Positions 17,496 through 26,011 of a stretch of 26,226 nt of DNA are shown here, piece after piece. The stretch is from Lingula anatina. Lineage: Eukaryota; Brachiopoda; Lingulata; Lingulida; Lingulidae. Positions within the stretch are counted from its first letter, which is position 1; each line of letters starts with the position of its first letter. The position numbers and the translations under genes are program-made. The stretch is taken from assembly GCF_001039355.2 (NCBI RefSeq), contig NW_019773563.1, positions 1 through 26,226 on the forward strand, given 5' to 3'. A model generated the notes under the pieces. It was given only the letters and a program-made list of their open reading frames with translations, did no database searches and was not told the DNA's origin.

Positions 17496-18709
17496 TCAAA
17501 ACCTGGTTGGGCCATTTTGGCCCACTTGGTCAAAAAAAGTGGGCCATTTTTAAAAAATGTGTGCCGTGAATTATTTGGCGAAAATTCATTATATTTCAAT
17601 ATTTTTATATGATTAAAAACACTGAAAAAAATGCTTGATGCTATTACTCAGTTCTAAATAATTGTAGTGTGTGGAAAAATCTTCTAAATTAACAATTGTA
17701 CTGTCCCTAAATTAATCATTGTACTGTGCTGAGTAATAGCACTGCATGGAAAAGGTTGACAATTCCCATTTTATTGTGAAAAAAAGCCATTGCTCTGAAA
17801 AGAATTTTTATTTTTCAAAATATTTGCATTCTTTTTTAACCTGAAAACAATGAAGAAATGATCTTAGCTGAGAGAAACCCGTCTTACATATATTTACATT
17901 TACATAAAAATCTAGCAAGCAACTACATAACATTACTAAAATTAGTTGGCATATCGATTAATGTACTTATTATTATTACGTATCTGTGACTATTACACTG
18001 CTGCAGGGCTTTACGCTTATATTTTTCAGGACACCTGTCCGCTCAGGCTTACTGCTGACAAGTTTCAACTGTCCCCCAGCTAATTTCCAATTGCACAGTC
18101 CCTCCACCCCCACCTCAAAAAAGTGCAATTTTTTTCAATATATAAGCTGGTTCCTTTAGGTGGATATAATGATGGGCAGTTTTAAATCCTGACTGTGCAT
18201 CCATTGCGCAATTCCCGTATTGAAAACGATGTTGTCCCTCATTTAAAGACATGCAGCGTCGCTAAAGGTGCAAAATTACAAAAAAAAGTCTGTTGAAATT
18301 TAGTTAAAAGCACCCATCTAAAAAACAGACGAATATTTCTCCTTTTCACTTATCGATCCTCAACATGCGGCCCGACTGAACTGAGAAGCCATACTTGTTT
18401 ACCCAGCTCATGTAGTTAGGTGTTCTCAGAGGTCCGTGCGCGGCCTGTTTTCCGTGTTTCGAGCATTACGTGTTTTTCATTGCGTACTTGTTTCAGTTTC
18501 GATAAATTTTTGTGAAACGGGTCACATGTCAGCCCTCGCAACATCGCTACGCGCACTTCGAGCGACATTATTATCTCGGGAGATCTTTATTTGAAAAAAA
18601 AGTTTCTGCTATTTGTACGCGCCAAAATGGCGCAGGTTAGAATTTTACTTGCGCCTTTGAGAAAAGGCTCGCGCATTTGGCGCAATCGCGCGGCCCAGGA
18701 TTATCCCTG
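17480..18709. mobile_element. Non-autonomous hAT-like DNA transposon
   Basis: 1230-bp segment starting CAGGGATCTTCCTGGG and ending CCCAGGATTATCCCTG, an imperfect terminal inverted repeat. It is flanked on both sides by TTATGT (17474-17479 and 18710-18715). CAGGG-type ends are typical of hAT elements, though those make 8-bp target duplications and only 6 bp match here. No transposase ORF. It contains a 13-bp perfect inverted repeat (17639-17651 / 17729-17741). Confidence 0.62.
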
Positions 18710-18715
18710 TTATGT

Positions 18716-18830
18716 AGTTACGTAACGGCCTAGGAGAGCTTAATTTGATAAAAAAAGACCTTTAGTTTAAAAATATGAACTTACTGAATATATAGACATC
18801 TGAGATATAACATTAGTTTCAGTTTAGTCT
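18716..18830. other. Short spacer between hAT-like element and motif array
   Basis: AT-rich. The minus strand carries the short continuation of the open frame that the transposon separates from 17238-17495. Confidence 0.4.
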
Positions 18831-19131
18831 GCCCTTTACAGCACAACCGAGGACGCGGAATTTGGTCCGCCCTTTACAGCACAACCGAGGACGCGTGTGT
18901 ATAGCCCGATTTCAGACAAAAAGTTGGACAGTATTTCTGATACACTCGTGGCGGGAATTTGGCCCGCGCTATACAGCATAACCGAGGACTGGCTCAGAAT
19001 AGCGTCAAATTTCACCACCTAACTTGAAATGGGCCCCTTTATGCATTCCACTGCTTATGTCAACCGAGGACGTCCTCGGTTGGAGGTGTGTCCTCGGTTA
19101 GTGGGTTTCGGGCGGGTGTGTGTCCTCGGTT
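18831..19131. repeat. Mirrored array of AACCGAGGAC motifs around a perfect palindrome
   Basis: AACCGAGGAC occurs at 18845, 18883, 18980 and 19062 on the plus strand, then as GTCCTCGGTT at 19072, 19090 and 19122. The centre is a perfect 22-bp palindrome (19061-19082). The first two units are part of a 27-bp exact direct repeat with 38-bp period (18831-18857, 18869-18895). Confidence 0.85.
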
Positions 19132-19153
19132 AGAATGCGTGCACAAGAGCACA

Positions 19154-19192
19154 GACACACACACACACACACACACACATACACACACACAT
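19154..19192. repeat. (CA)n microsatellite at the copy B breakpoint
   Basis: Interrupted (CA)n next to the exon 12 donor of copy B. Sequence to its right matches copy A; sequence to its left does not. Confidence 0.97.
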
Positions 19193-19207
19193 TGTTTCGG
19201 TACTTAC

Positions 19208-19334
19208 ATACAACTTTGTACCTGGGGTAAGCCCCGTATACCCATGCCACTGCTATCAACTCAGTCAGTCCAAGAATGACCATTGGCCATCCATTGATGG
19301 CGCTGTCCACATAGTCCAGCAAATACAGCCCACC
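19208..19334 (-). CDS. Copy B exon 12: TM10, last exon kept
   Basis: Encodes [20 protein letters not shown] then [20 protein letters not shown]. The donor GTAAGTA is intact, but homology to copy A ends within about 20 bp, in the (CA)n tract. Reading through the donor gives roughly 30 residues of Val/Cys-rich microsatellite translation and more before a stop. Confidence 0.9.
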
Positions 19335-19654
19335 CTGAAGATGGAAGTTCATATGATGGATGGTATTTCCTTGATTTTCAATGTCAACTTAACAATGTCA
19401 TTCATACATTTTATTGTCAGAGAGTGTTTTGTATTTCGGCTGTCAACATAAGTTTCTGTTACCAGATGGCGTCAAAAGAAATAAAATATCATCTGGATTA
19501 TTATGCCCAATACTTTAGTCAACCTGCAGAAACCATAGAGGTAGAGGCAGAAACATAGAAAGTGGTCGTGCATTTAAATAATTGAGGGCAACGCAAGGAG
19601 GAACGGAGGACTAAGGATTCATGTCAGATTTGACGGTGCGTGTGTCCTTATTGC

Positions 19655-19788
19655 CAATTTGCAGCAAATTTGCTGCAATATGGCTGCAAATAAGCAACGA
19701 TATTTTTTTTCTTGCAAACTCCTGCAAACTCTTTGCAGTATTGCTGCAATGTTGCTGCAAACTTTTCATTTTGTTAGGGGATAACATG
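19655..19788. mobile_element. Degraded intronic foldback element in copy B
   Basis: GCAGCAAATTTGCTGCAATA and later repeats of TGCAAACT/GCTGCAAT match the copy A element. About 60 bp of the left end is missing. Presence in the same intron shows insertion before the gene duplication. Confidence 0.5.
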
Positions 19789-19913
19789 CACTGGGGATTT
19801 TCAGGAGTGGGTACTGTCTGATTTGAGAGGAAGTGGTTAATCTTCATCATGAAATATCATTGATAACCTTTATGAGCGACCTTGACATCATAACGACCTT
19901 GACCGTCACTTAC

Positions 19914-20042
19914 CTTGGTACACATAGGAAGGCCAAGTCCAAAGAGAACAACGCAAACAGCCAGATGAACCCAGACCTTGTGTTTACGTACTTTAGGAAA
20001 TGCATCTAACAAACCAGTGAAAATCGTTTCCAACAGGGTGAA
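19914..20042 (-). CDS. Copy B exon 11: TM9
   Basis: Encodes [20 protein letters not shown] then [20 protein letters not shown] and CTK. Borders TTTCAG and GTAAGTG. Confidence 0.92.
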
Positions 20043-20309
20043 CTGAAATGGAAAGGGGTAAAAATAAGGTTTGTAAAGCCAAATAAGATTAAATATATAC
20101 ATTAATTTACTGTATAGAAGTAGTGTAAATGAAGTGAACTAAATTCTGAGAAAGGACTGTTAAATATTTTCAATATGCATGAGTTAAAGATGACGATGAA
20201 ATGGACATTTTATAATTTGGACGACCAAATCTTTTCATTCGACAAAGTTTATAAGGAACTCTTAACTTAAGGCTAAATATACTACAAGCATAAGACCATT
20301 CAAAACTAC

Positions 20310-20547
20310 CTGACTGTCCAAGCCAAGTGTAATGAGCATGAAGAACAACAGAATGGACCACAGGGGCGAAACGGGAATGGTAGCCACTGCTGAAGGCCAA
20401 ATGACGAACGCCAAACTCGGTCCTCCTTTTGCCACGTCACCAATGTCTACTCCTTGCAGCTCTGCCATGTAGCCCACGTAAGAAAACACCACGAAACCCG
20501 CAAAGAAGCTGGTCAGACAGTTGCCAAGGGATACGATGATGGCGTCC
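20310..20547 (-). CDS. Copy B exon 10: TM7-EL4-TM8
   Basis: Reads [19 protein letters not shown] followed by the same [18 protein letters not shown] block. The next residue is Asp where copy A has His (VDIGDVAK). Ends LGLDSQ. Borders TTTTTAG and GTAGTTT. Confidence 0.94.
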
Positions 20548-20826
20548 CTAAAAACAGTCGTTACTTAGTGGAGAACACAAGTTCTATAAATCCCGAGAAA
20601 AGTTTAGAAACCAATGGGGCTATAACCGCGGATATAAAGAAAACCTGTGGTTTAATTTCGTTTGTTTCGTTTCCAGGACAAAAGAAACAATGTGATTCTA
20701 AACCAAATTACCAAAGTTGTATGTTTAGTTCGTTAAGTTTACTGGAGAATTCTAATTCCGTCTGCTGTCTTACGAATAATGAAACTGAAGTTATCTAAAT
20801 TGAATGACACTGAGAAATCAACTTAC

Positions 20827-20930
20827 CTCAAACAGTTATTGTGGAACCTATTATAACTAGAGAGTGCGTGAAGTCCACCGAGAGACGCTGACAGGGAGAA
20901 AAATATCTGCGTAATGGCATCTAACCATAC
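20827..20930 (-). CDS. Copy B exon 9: TM6 (Ser variant)
   Basis: Encodes [13 protein letters not shown] and [12 protein letters not shown]. The TCA codon (Ser) replaces GGA (Gly) of copy A at the pocket position that separates GlyT2 from GlyT1. Borders TTTTAG and GTAAGT. Confidence 0.94.
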
Positions 20931-21050
20931 CTAAAACGAAAGACATGCCCATCTGTACATGTAGATGTCAGTTATATATAGATTGAGTTATTAATCGACT
21001 TGCCTCTTCAATTTGTACGGGAGTAATATTTCAATTTATACAATGAATTC

Positions 21051-21129
21051 AAACCAACCAACCAACCAACCAACCAACCAACCAACCAACAAACAAACAA
21101 ACAATAAATAAATAAATAAATAAATAAAT
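21051..21129. repeat. Compound tetranucleotide microsatellite (AACC/AAAC/AAAT)
   Basis: Consecutive ACCA, AACA and ATAA runs in the intron between exons 8 and 9 of copy B. Copy A has a weaker AAAT/AAAC tract in the same intron (about 6890-6942). The minus-strand translation LVGWLVGWLVGW is microsatellite, not protein. Confidence 0.96.
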
Positions 21130-21167
21130 GCACTGGTAAAAAGAATGAAGGTTGTGTTCCCACTTAC

Positions 21168-21305
21168 TTCAGGATCCTTTAGTTTACTGACGTCAGCCTT
21201 GGCGATGTACCATTCCACGCCGCTACGTGAGCCTGGCAGCAGAGTACCGCGAATCAACAGAATTAACAACACCACGTATGGGAATATGGCTGTGAAATAA
21301 ACGAC
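21168..21305 (-). CDS. Copy B exon 8: TM5
   Basis: Encodes [20 protein letters not shown] then [19 protein letters not shown]. Leu replaces Met of copy A in TMLPG. Borders TTGCAG and GTAAGTG. Confidence 0.94.
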
Positions 21306-21565
21306 CTGCAAGAAAAAATAATATTTTATCCACATGTATATATTTAGGTTTTCCTTTTCCATTCTTAATTTATTTTATTTTTGATTTTCTTAAATTTTAT
21401 TTCATTTTTGCTTCATAAAGGGTTGGTTAGGATTTTGTTTAGTCATAAACAAAAATCACAGAACCTTTACTAAATAGGTTGGAAAATTATGTAGTCTACA
21501 AAGGGTGAAATAATTTAAAATGATACGTAAAATGAATAAATAAATTATTAAAATGAAGCAGTTAC

Positions 21566-21707
21566 CTTTCCTGATGATTTCACACTTCTGAACAGACAGA
21601 CGAAGTCGATAATCCAGGCAAGAAGGAGACACAGACTGAGCTGCCAGCTGATACCGGTCAGGTCGCTGAATGTTTCCAAGCCCGACCCTAACTGAAGCAC
21701 CGTGTTA
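21566..21707 (-). CDS. Copy B exon 7, set i: TM4
   Basis: Full 142-bp TM4 exon with GLETFSDLTG and [16 protein letters not shown]. Donor GTAACTG, acceptor ATTCAG. It connects in phase 0 to the TM5 exon. Confidence 0.92.
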
Positions 21708-21953
21708 CTGAATAATGATAGCATAAAAAAACGAATTAAAAAAAAGCTTCAAGCTTTAAATCGGTACGTAGCATGGCATTATTAAAGATGTCATGAGTAA
21801 AATAAAAGAAAAGAGAAGGAAAAAACGACGTATGTCCATGAACAAATATGTTTATCTCGTATAATTAAATTTGTAGAATGGATGCGGAAAAACATGCCCT
21901 TTTCTAAATATTTATCAGATGCGACTCTCACACAGATTTGACTTAAATCTTAC

Positions 21954-22125
21954 AAGAAATACTCCTCCGCGGCAGAAGACCGTGTAATGTTGTACTGTTT
22001 CAGCAAGGTGTCGTTATAGACCCCCAGCAGAGTACCGTTGGCGTTGTAACACGTGCCATTGGGGTTAGCTACTTCCTGGAGAGTTGTGTTACAGCCTGAG
22101 ATGTCTGGAAGCTTGGTGAGACACG
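21954..22125 (-). CDS. Copy B exon 6, set i: extracellular loop 2
   Basis: 172 bp, with five sequons (the first is NTT rather than NAT) and EVANPNGTC. The intron on its 3' side has lost about 80 bp relative to set ii and copy A. Confidence 0.86.
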
Positions 22126-22459
22126 CTGGAATAGGAGAACACTTATATTTGGAATTCTCACGTCTTGGACATTTTGGAATAAGTATGTGTCAGTCCCAAA
22201 AACATTTACTTTTATAGCAATTTCAGAATAGCACAGTAAGGTTTTTGGGGAGAAAAGAATATCTCTTGCTTCATTTTGACAAGAATGTAATATTAAATGG
22301 CAGTTATTCAAACCTAACAGACGACAAATGCCTAGCAGACGACATTCGATCTCTTATTGTCAGTCGAGTGTAACTTTCAGTTAGCATATTCCTATTATTT
22401 ATTCATTATTATTAATTTCAATGTCTAGCAGACGACACTCTCAGCCGACAGTTACTTAC

Positions 22460-22600
22460 TATCAGACGACCAGTCTCCGCAGTCCTGCCAAGGTAGTTTA
22501 CTGGTGAATGAAGCAAACAGGTAATACAGCGCCCAAGCCATCACGATGTTATAGTAGATTGCAATCAGTGACGAAGTCACCATCATACCTATCCCGATAC
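22460..22600 (-). CDS. Copy B exon 5, set i: TM3
   Basis: 141 bp with intact acceptor TTTCAG and donor GTAAGTAA. Encodes the [18 protein letters not shown] helix. Confidence 0.86.
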
Positions 22601-22890
22601 CTGAAATCACGATCTCTCAATCAGATAAAATTACCTCAGTCCTACTTGATATGAATTAATCTGATGATTTGCATTCTCATCTAATAAATAAAAATGCGAT
22701 GAAATAAAAAAATTCAAATTGGTTTGGTTGCAAGTTTTCTTTCATTTGCCTGTTGTACAACAGCGACATTAAATAGCTTTTAAAACGACTATGCCGTGGT
22801 GAAAAAGTTGTCAAAAATACATGTAACTTTCACTTTCACACACTGTAAGATGGCAAGAAAAGGCTTTGTGACGTCACAAAGGTCACATAC

Positions 22891-23022
22891 CTTTAAACAT
22901 GGGCGAGAATCTCCACACTGTTAGCGGTCCACTGCTGGAGAACTGCCCGAGGTACAATTCCAGCAAAAACATTGGCATCCCGATTAATAAGAGGCAAATT
23001 GCGTATGGAATCAGAAACACGG
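22891..23022 (-). CDS. Copy B exon 4, first set (i): TM2
   Basis: Second occurrence of the TM2 exon, reading [19 protein letters not shown]. It enters in phase 1, whereas an upstream exon 7 would leave phase 0. Splicing the two sets in series would therefore shift the frame. Confidence 0.86.
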
Positions 23023-23099
23023 CTATGCATGGGAGGAAAAGCAAAATGTTCAGTAAGATTATGTGAACTTCCTTTAAGACAAAGAGACGGTTTTTAATN

Positions 23100-23228
23100 T
23101 TCACACTTCTGAACAGACAGACGAAGTCGATAATCCAGGCAAGAAGGAGACACAGACTGAGCTGCCAGCTGATACCGGTCAGGTCGCTGAATGAATCCAA
23201 GCCCGACCCTAACTGAAGCACCGTGTTA
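23100..23228 (-). CDS. Copy B exon 7, set ii: TM4, truncated at the N
   Basis: Encodes NTVLQLGSGLDSFSDLTG and the TM4 helix through FRSV, then meets the N at 23099. The final KSSGK codons and the donor are missing. Acceptor is TTTAG rather than TTCAG. Confidence 0.8.
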
Positions 23229-23550
23229 CTAAATAATGATAGCATAAAAACAACGAATTAAAAAAAGCTTCAAGCTTTAAATCGGTAAGTAGCATGGCAT
23301 TATTTAAGATGTCATGAGTAAAATAAAAGAAAAGAGAAGGAAAAAAACGACGTATGTCCATGAACAAATATGTTTATCTCGTAAAATTTAATTTGTAGAA
23401 AAGGATGCCGAAAAACATGCGCTTATCTAAATATTTTACATATTACGAAAAACCGGTAATTAGTTATAAATAAAATAGATTTTATTAAAATAAACAAATT
23501 GATCAGATGCGAACGAAACGACTCTCACACAGATTTGACTTAAATCTTAC

Positions 23551-23722
23551 AAGAAATACTCCTCCGCGGCTGAAGATCGTGTAATATTGTACTGTTTCAG
23601 CAAGGTGTCGTTATAGACCCCCAGCAGAGTACCGTTGGCGTTGTAACACGTGCCATTGGGGTAAGGCACTTCCTGGAGAGTTGTGTTACAGCCTGAGATG
23701 TCTGGAAGCTTGGTGAGACACG
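23551..23722 (-). CDS. Copy B exon 6, set ii: extracellular loop 2
   Basis: 172 bp as in copy A, with multiple N-X-T sequons. It reads EVPYPNGTC where copy A has EVAYPNGTC and set i has EVANPNGTC. It resembles copy A more than set i at several silent sites near the 3' end of the exon. Confidence 0.86.
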
Positions 23723-24056
23723 CTGGAATAGGAGAACACTTATATTTGGAATTCTCACGTCTTGGATATTTTGGAATAAGTATGTGTCAGTCCCAAAAAC
23801 ATTTACTTTTATAGCAATTTCAGAATAGCACAGTAAGGTTTTTGGGGAGAAAAGAATATCTCTTGCTTCATTTTGACAAGAATGTAATATTAAATGGCAG
23901 TTATTCAAACCTAACAGACGACAAATGCCTAGCAGACGACATTCGATCTCTTATTGTCAGTCGAGTGTAACTTTCAGTTAGCATATTCCTATTATTTATT
24001 CATTATTATTAATTTCAATGTCTAGCAGACGACACTCTCAGCCGACAGTTACTTAC

Positions 24057-24197
24057 TATCAGACGACCAGTCTCCGCAGTCCTGCCAAGGTAGTTTACTG
24101 GTGAAGGAAGCAAACAGGTAATACAGCGCCCAAGCCATCACGATGTTATAGTAGATTGCAATCAGTGACGAAGTCACCATCATACCTATCCCGATAC
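24057..24197 (-). CDS. Copy B exon 5, set ii: TM3
   Basis: TM3 exon starting [11 protein letters not shown]. Acceptor TTTCAG, donor GTAAGT. It differs from set i by a synonymous base in the Ala-Ser-Phe codons (TCC versus TCA). Confidence 0.87.
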
Positions 24198-24487
24198 CTG
24201 AAATCACGATCTCTCAATCAGATAAAATTACCTCAGTCCTACTTGATATGAATTAATCTGATGATTTGCATTCTCATCTAATAAATAAAAATGCGATGAA
24301 ATAAAAAATTTCAAATTGGTTTGGTTGCAAGTTTTCTTTCATTTGCCTGTTGTACAACAGCGACATTAAATAGCTTTTAAAACGACTATGCCGTGGTGAA
24401 AAAGTTGTCAAAAATACATGTAACTTTCACTTTCACACACTGTAAGATGGCAAGAAAAGGCTTTGTGACGTCACAAAGGTCACATAC

Positions 24488-24619
24488 CTTTAAACATGGG
24501 CGAGAATCTCCACACTGTTAGCGGTCCACTGCTGGAGAACTGCCCGAGGTACAATTCCAGCAAAAACATTGGCATCCCGATTAATAAGAGGCAAATTGCG
24601 TATGGAATCAGAAACACGG
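24488..24619 (-). CDS. Copy B exon 4, second set (ii): TM2
   Basis: TM2 exon, with GPLTVWRF in place of GTLTVWRF of copy A and [12 protein letters not shown] in the helix. Donor GTATGTG, acceptor GCATAG. It appears identical in coding sequence to the other set at 22891-23022. Confidence 0.88.
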
Positions 24620-25006
24620 CTATGCATGGGAGGAAAAGCAAAATGTTCAGTAAGATTATGTGAACTTCCTTTAAGACAAAGAGACGGTTTTTAATATAGA
24701 ATCCTAGCTTTCCACTGCAGGTTCATGTTGTCAAAAGTACTGATATATGCAAAGAATATATGGATAGATGGAAGAGAAGCTGCAAACTATAGGCCTACGA
24801 TTTCTGGCCCATTGTTTTTGATTCTACAAAGATAAAAAAGTAAATGCAAAATTAATTTCACCTTTAACGAATCGTTTACATCAACATTTTCAGTTGTAAT
24901 ATACTAATGAGTTGAAAGTCACTGATTACAAGGAATGAGATAAAATCATTCACGATGGGTGAAGAATATCGTATTAATTTGGCCGTCGATAGGTGGCACT
25001 ACTTAC

Positions 25007-25144
25007 CGCCTCCGTTCTTAAAGCACAAGAAAGGGAAGCGCCACAGGTTGCCAAGGCCGACAGCGTAGCCAAGACAAGACAAAAAGAAGTCACACTGATT
25101 AGACCAATTCCCGCGCTTTTCGTTTTCGTCGCCATCTGTGCTCT
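25007..25144 (-). CDS. Copy B exon 3: TM1
   Basis: Encodes [20 protein letters not shown] then [20 protein letters not shown]. The protein is the same as copy A across TM1. Donor GTAAGT. Confidence 0.93.
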
Positions 25145-25413
25145 CTGCAATAAAAATGAAAGTTGACTTAGATTTATTAACTTAGGTATGAAGTATCTTA
25201 ACATACGTATTTACAGGTGAACCTATAACGTTGTCAAAGCAAACAATGCTCCCACGGGTTAAAAAAACCATCAAAACAAAATGTTTTACCCAATTAAACT
25301 CTAACCAACTTTGTTTGGTATCCTTTTCGTCGTTATGTTGTCATGAACTTTAATTCCTTTTAGTCAAAACAGGACCACATTAAAATGCATTTAAAGCTGT
25401 AGTTTTTCCCTAC

Positions 25414-25441
25414 CTGTATCAAGATCGAAACTGTGAGATGA
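25414..25441 (-). CDS. Copy B exon 2: 28-nt microexon
   Basis: Same 28 bases and same splice borders as the copy A microexon (TTGCAG ... GTAGG). It adjusts the phase from 0 to 1 exactly as in A. Confidence 0.8.
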
Positions 25442-25957
25442 CTGCAAAAAATAATTTGTTCATTAATGTACAATTAATTTTTTTTAAATTTAGTATTAAA
25501 CTGTACTCAAAGTTTAATCAATAGTTTCATAATTTAAATTCTCAGTGACGTTTTCAGATAGTTCTTAAAACACTGAAAAATGCTGTAAAGTTGATAAAGT
25601 CCAATGATGATTCATATTTCTTAAGGTATAATTCAGAAAGAAAAATGGTGGCCCATTTAAAATAAGATAAGATAAAGATTTATTTAGCCAATGTGAATAT
25701 AAATTATGCAGTATTGGAAAGAAATGTCCATGAAAACGCGTCGTTGTGTAAAAATACTTAGTAAGAAATAAATTATGTTCAAGAGTTTGCATTAAAACGG
25801 GATACAGCTGAATAATAGAAGCTACATAAAAATCGTTTGCTACCCTTAAAATCTAAAAGCCTAGAGTTGCTTGGTAAAAAAGGTTGTGAGCAGGATGGTT
25901 ATAGCTTCTCATAATAGACACGGAATACATTTCTTGGCGAATTAAAAAAAAACGTAC

Positions 25958-26011
25958 ATTCATGTCTGGGTCGGCAGTCTCCCTCAACGGCGGGACGCTC
26001 ACAGGTACAAT
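25958..26011 (-). CDS. Copy B exon 1
   Basis: Homologue of copy A exon 1. The ATG is at 25961-25963 and the exon reads MN before the donor GTACGTT, lacking the three codons KEL of copy A. Its acceptor is AAAG rather than ACAG. Upstream of the ATG it differs from A by 8 bp, which is out of frame. Confidence 0.55.

Larger units (their letters stand above)
21579..23098. repeat. Intragenic direct repeat, copy i (exons 4-7 of gene B)
   Basis: About 1.5 kb repeated almost exactly at 23100-24695, the pair separated by a single N at 23099. Identity is near complete over the right-hand two thirds. Divergence, including an intronic deletion of about 80 bp, lies in the exon 6-7 part. Confidence 0.92.
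23100..24695. repeat. Intragenic direct repeat, copy ii
   Basis: Partner of 21579-23098. It keeps the longer form of the exon 6-7 intron, as in copy A, so copy i carries the derived deletion. The left edge is cut inside exon 7 by the N. Confidence 0.92.
19208..26011 (-). pseudogene. SLC6 transporter copy B, 3'-truncated with internal exon duplication
   Basis: Tandem paralogue of copy A with identical exon order and phases through TM10. Exons in transcript order: 25958-26011, 25414-25441, 25007-25144, 24488-24619, 24057-24197, 23551-23722, 23100-23228 (cut at N), then a second set 22891-23022, 22460-22600, 21954-22125, 21566-21707, followed by 21168-21305, 20827-20930, 20310-20547, 19914-20042, 19208-19334. 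With one set of the repeated exons the frame stays open for about 498 codons. It then stops at the exon 12 donor, because the exons for TM11, TM12 and the tail are missing from the 3' side. All splice sites are intact and there are no in-frame stops, so the coding part looks under constraint. It may be a recent truncation, a misassembly, or a gene that uses a new 3' end. Confidence 0.75.

Noticed and set aside
18831-19131. CRISPR-like array from repeated AACCGAGGAC
   Set aside because: Repeats are 10 bp, change orientation, and spacing is irregular; the genome is eukaryotic.
21036-21362. ORF with LVGWLVGWLVGW tail
   Set aside because: Real TM5 exon residues run on into intron and a tetranucleotide microsatellite; only 21168-21305 is exon.
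22069-22311. Identical 80-103 residue ORFs at 22069-22311 and 23597-23908
   Set aside because: Mostly intron between exons 5 and 6 and antiphase exon sequence; duplication makes them look conserved.
24974-25204. Minus-strand ORF beginning [11 protein letters not shown] over the TM1 exon
   Set aside because: It is another frame of the TM1 exon; the SLC6 frame with [10 protein letters not shown] is the real one, and this ATG is out of frame with it.
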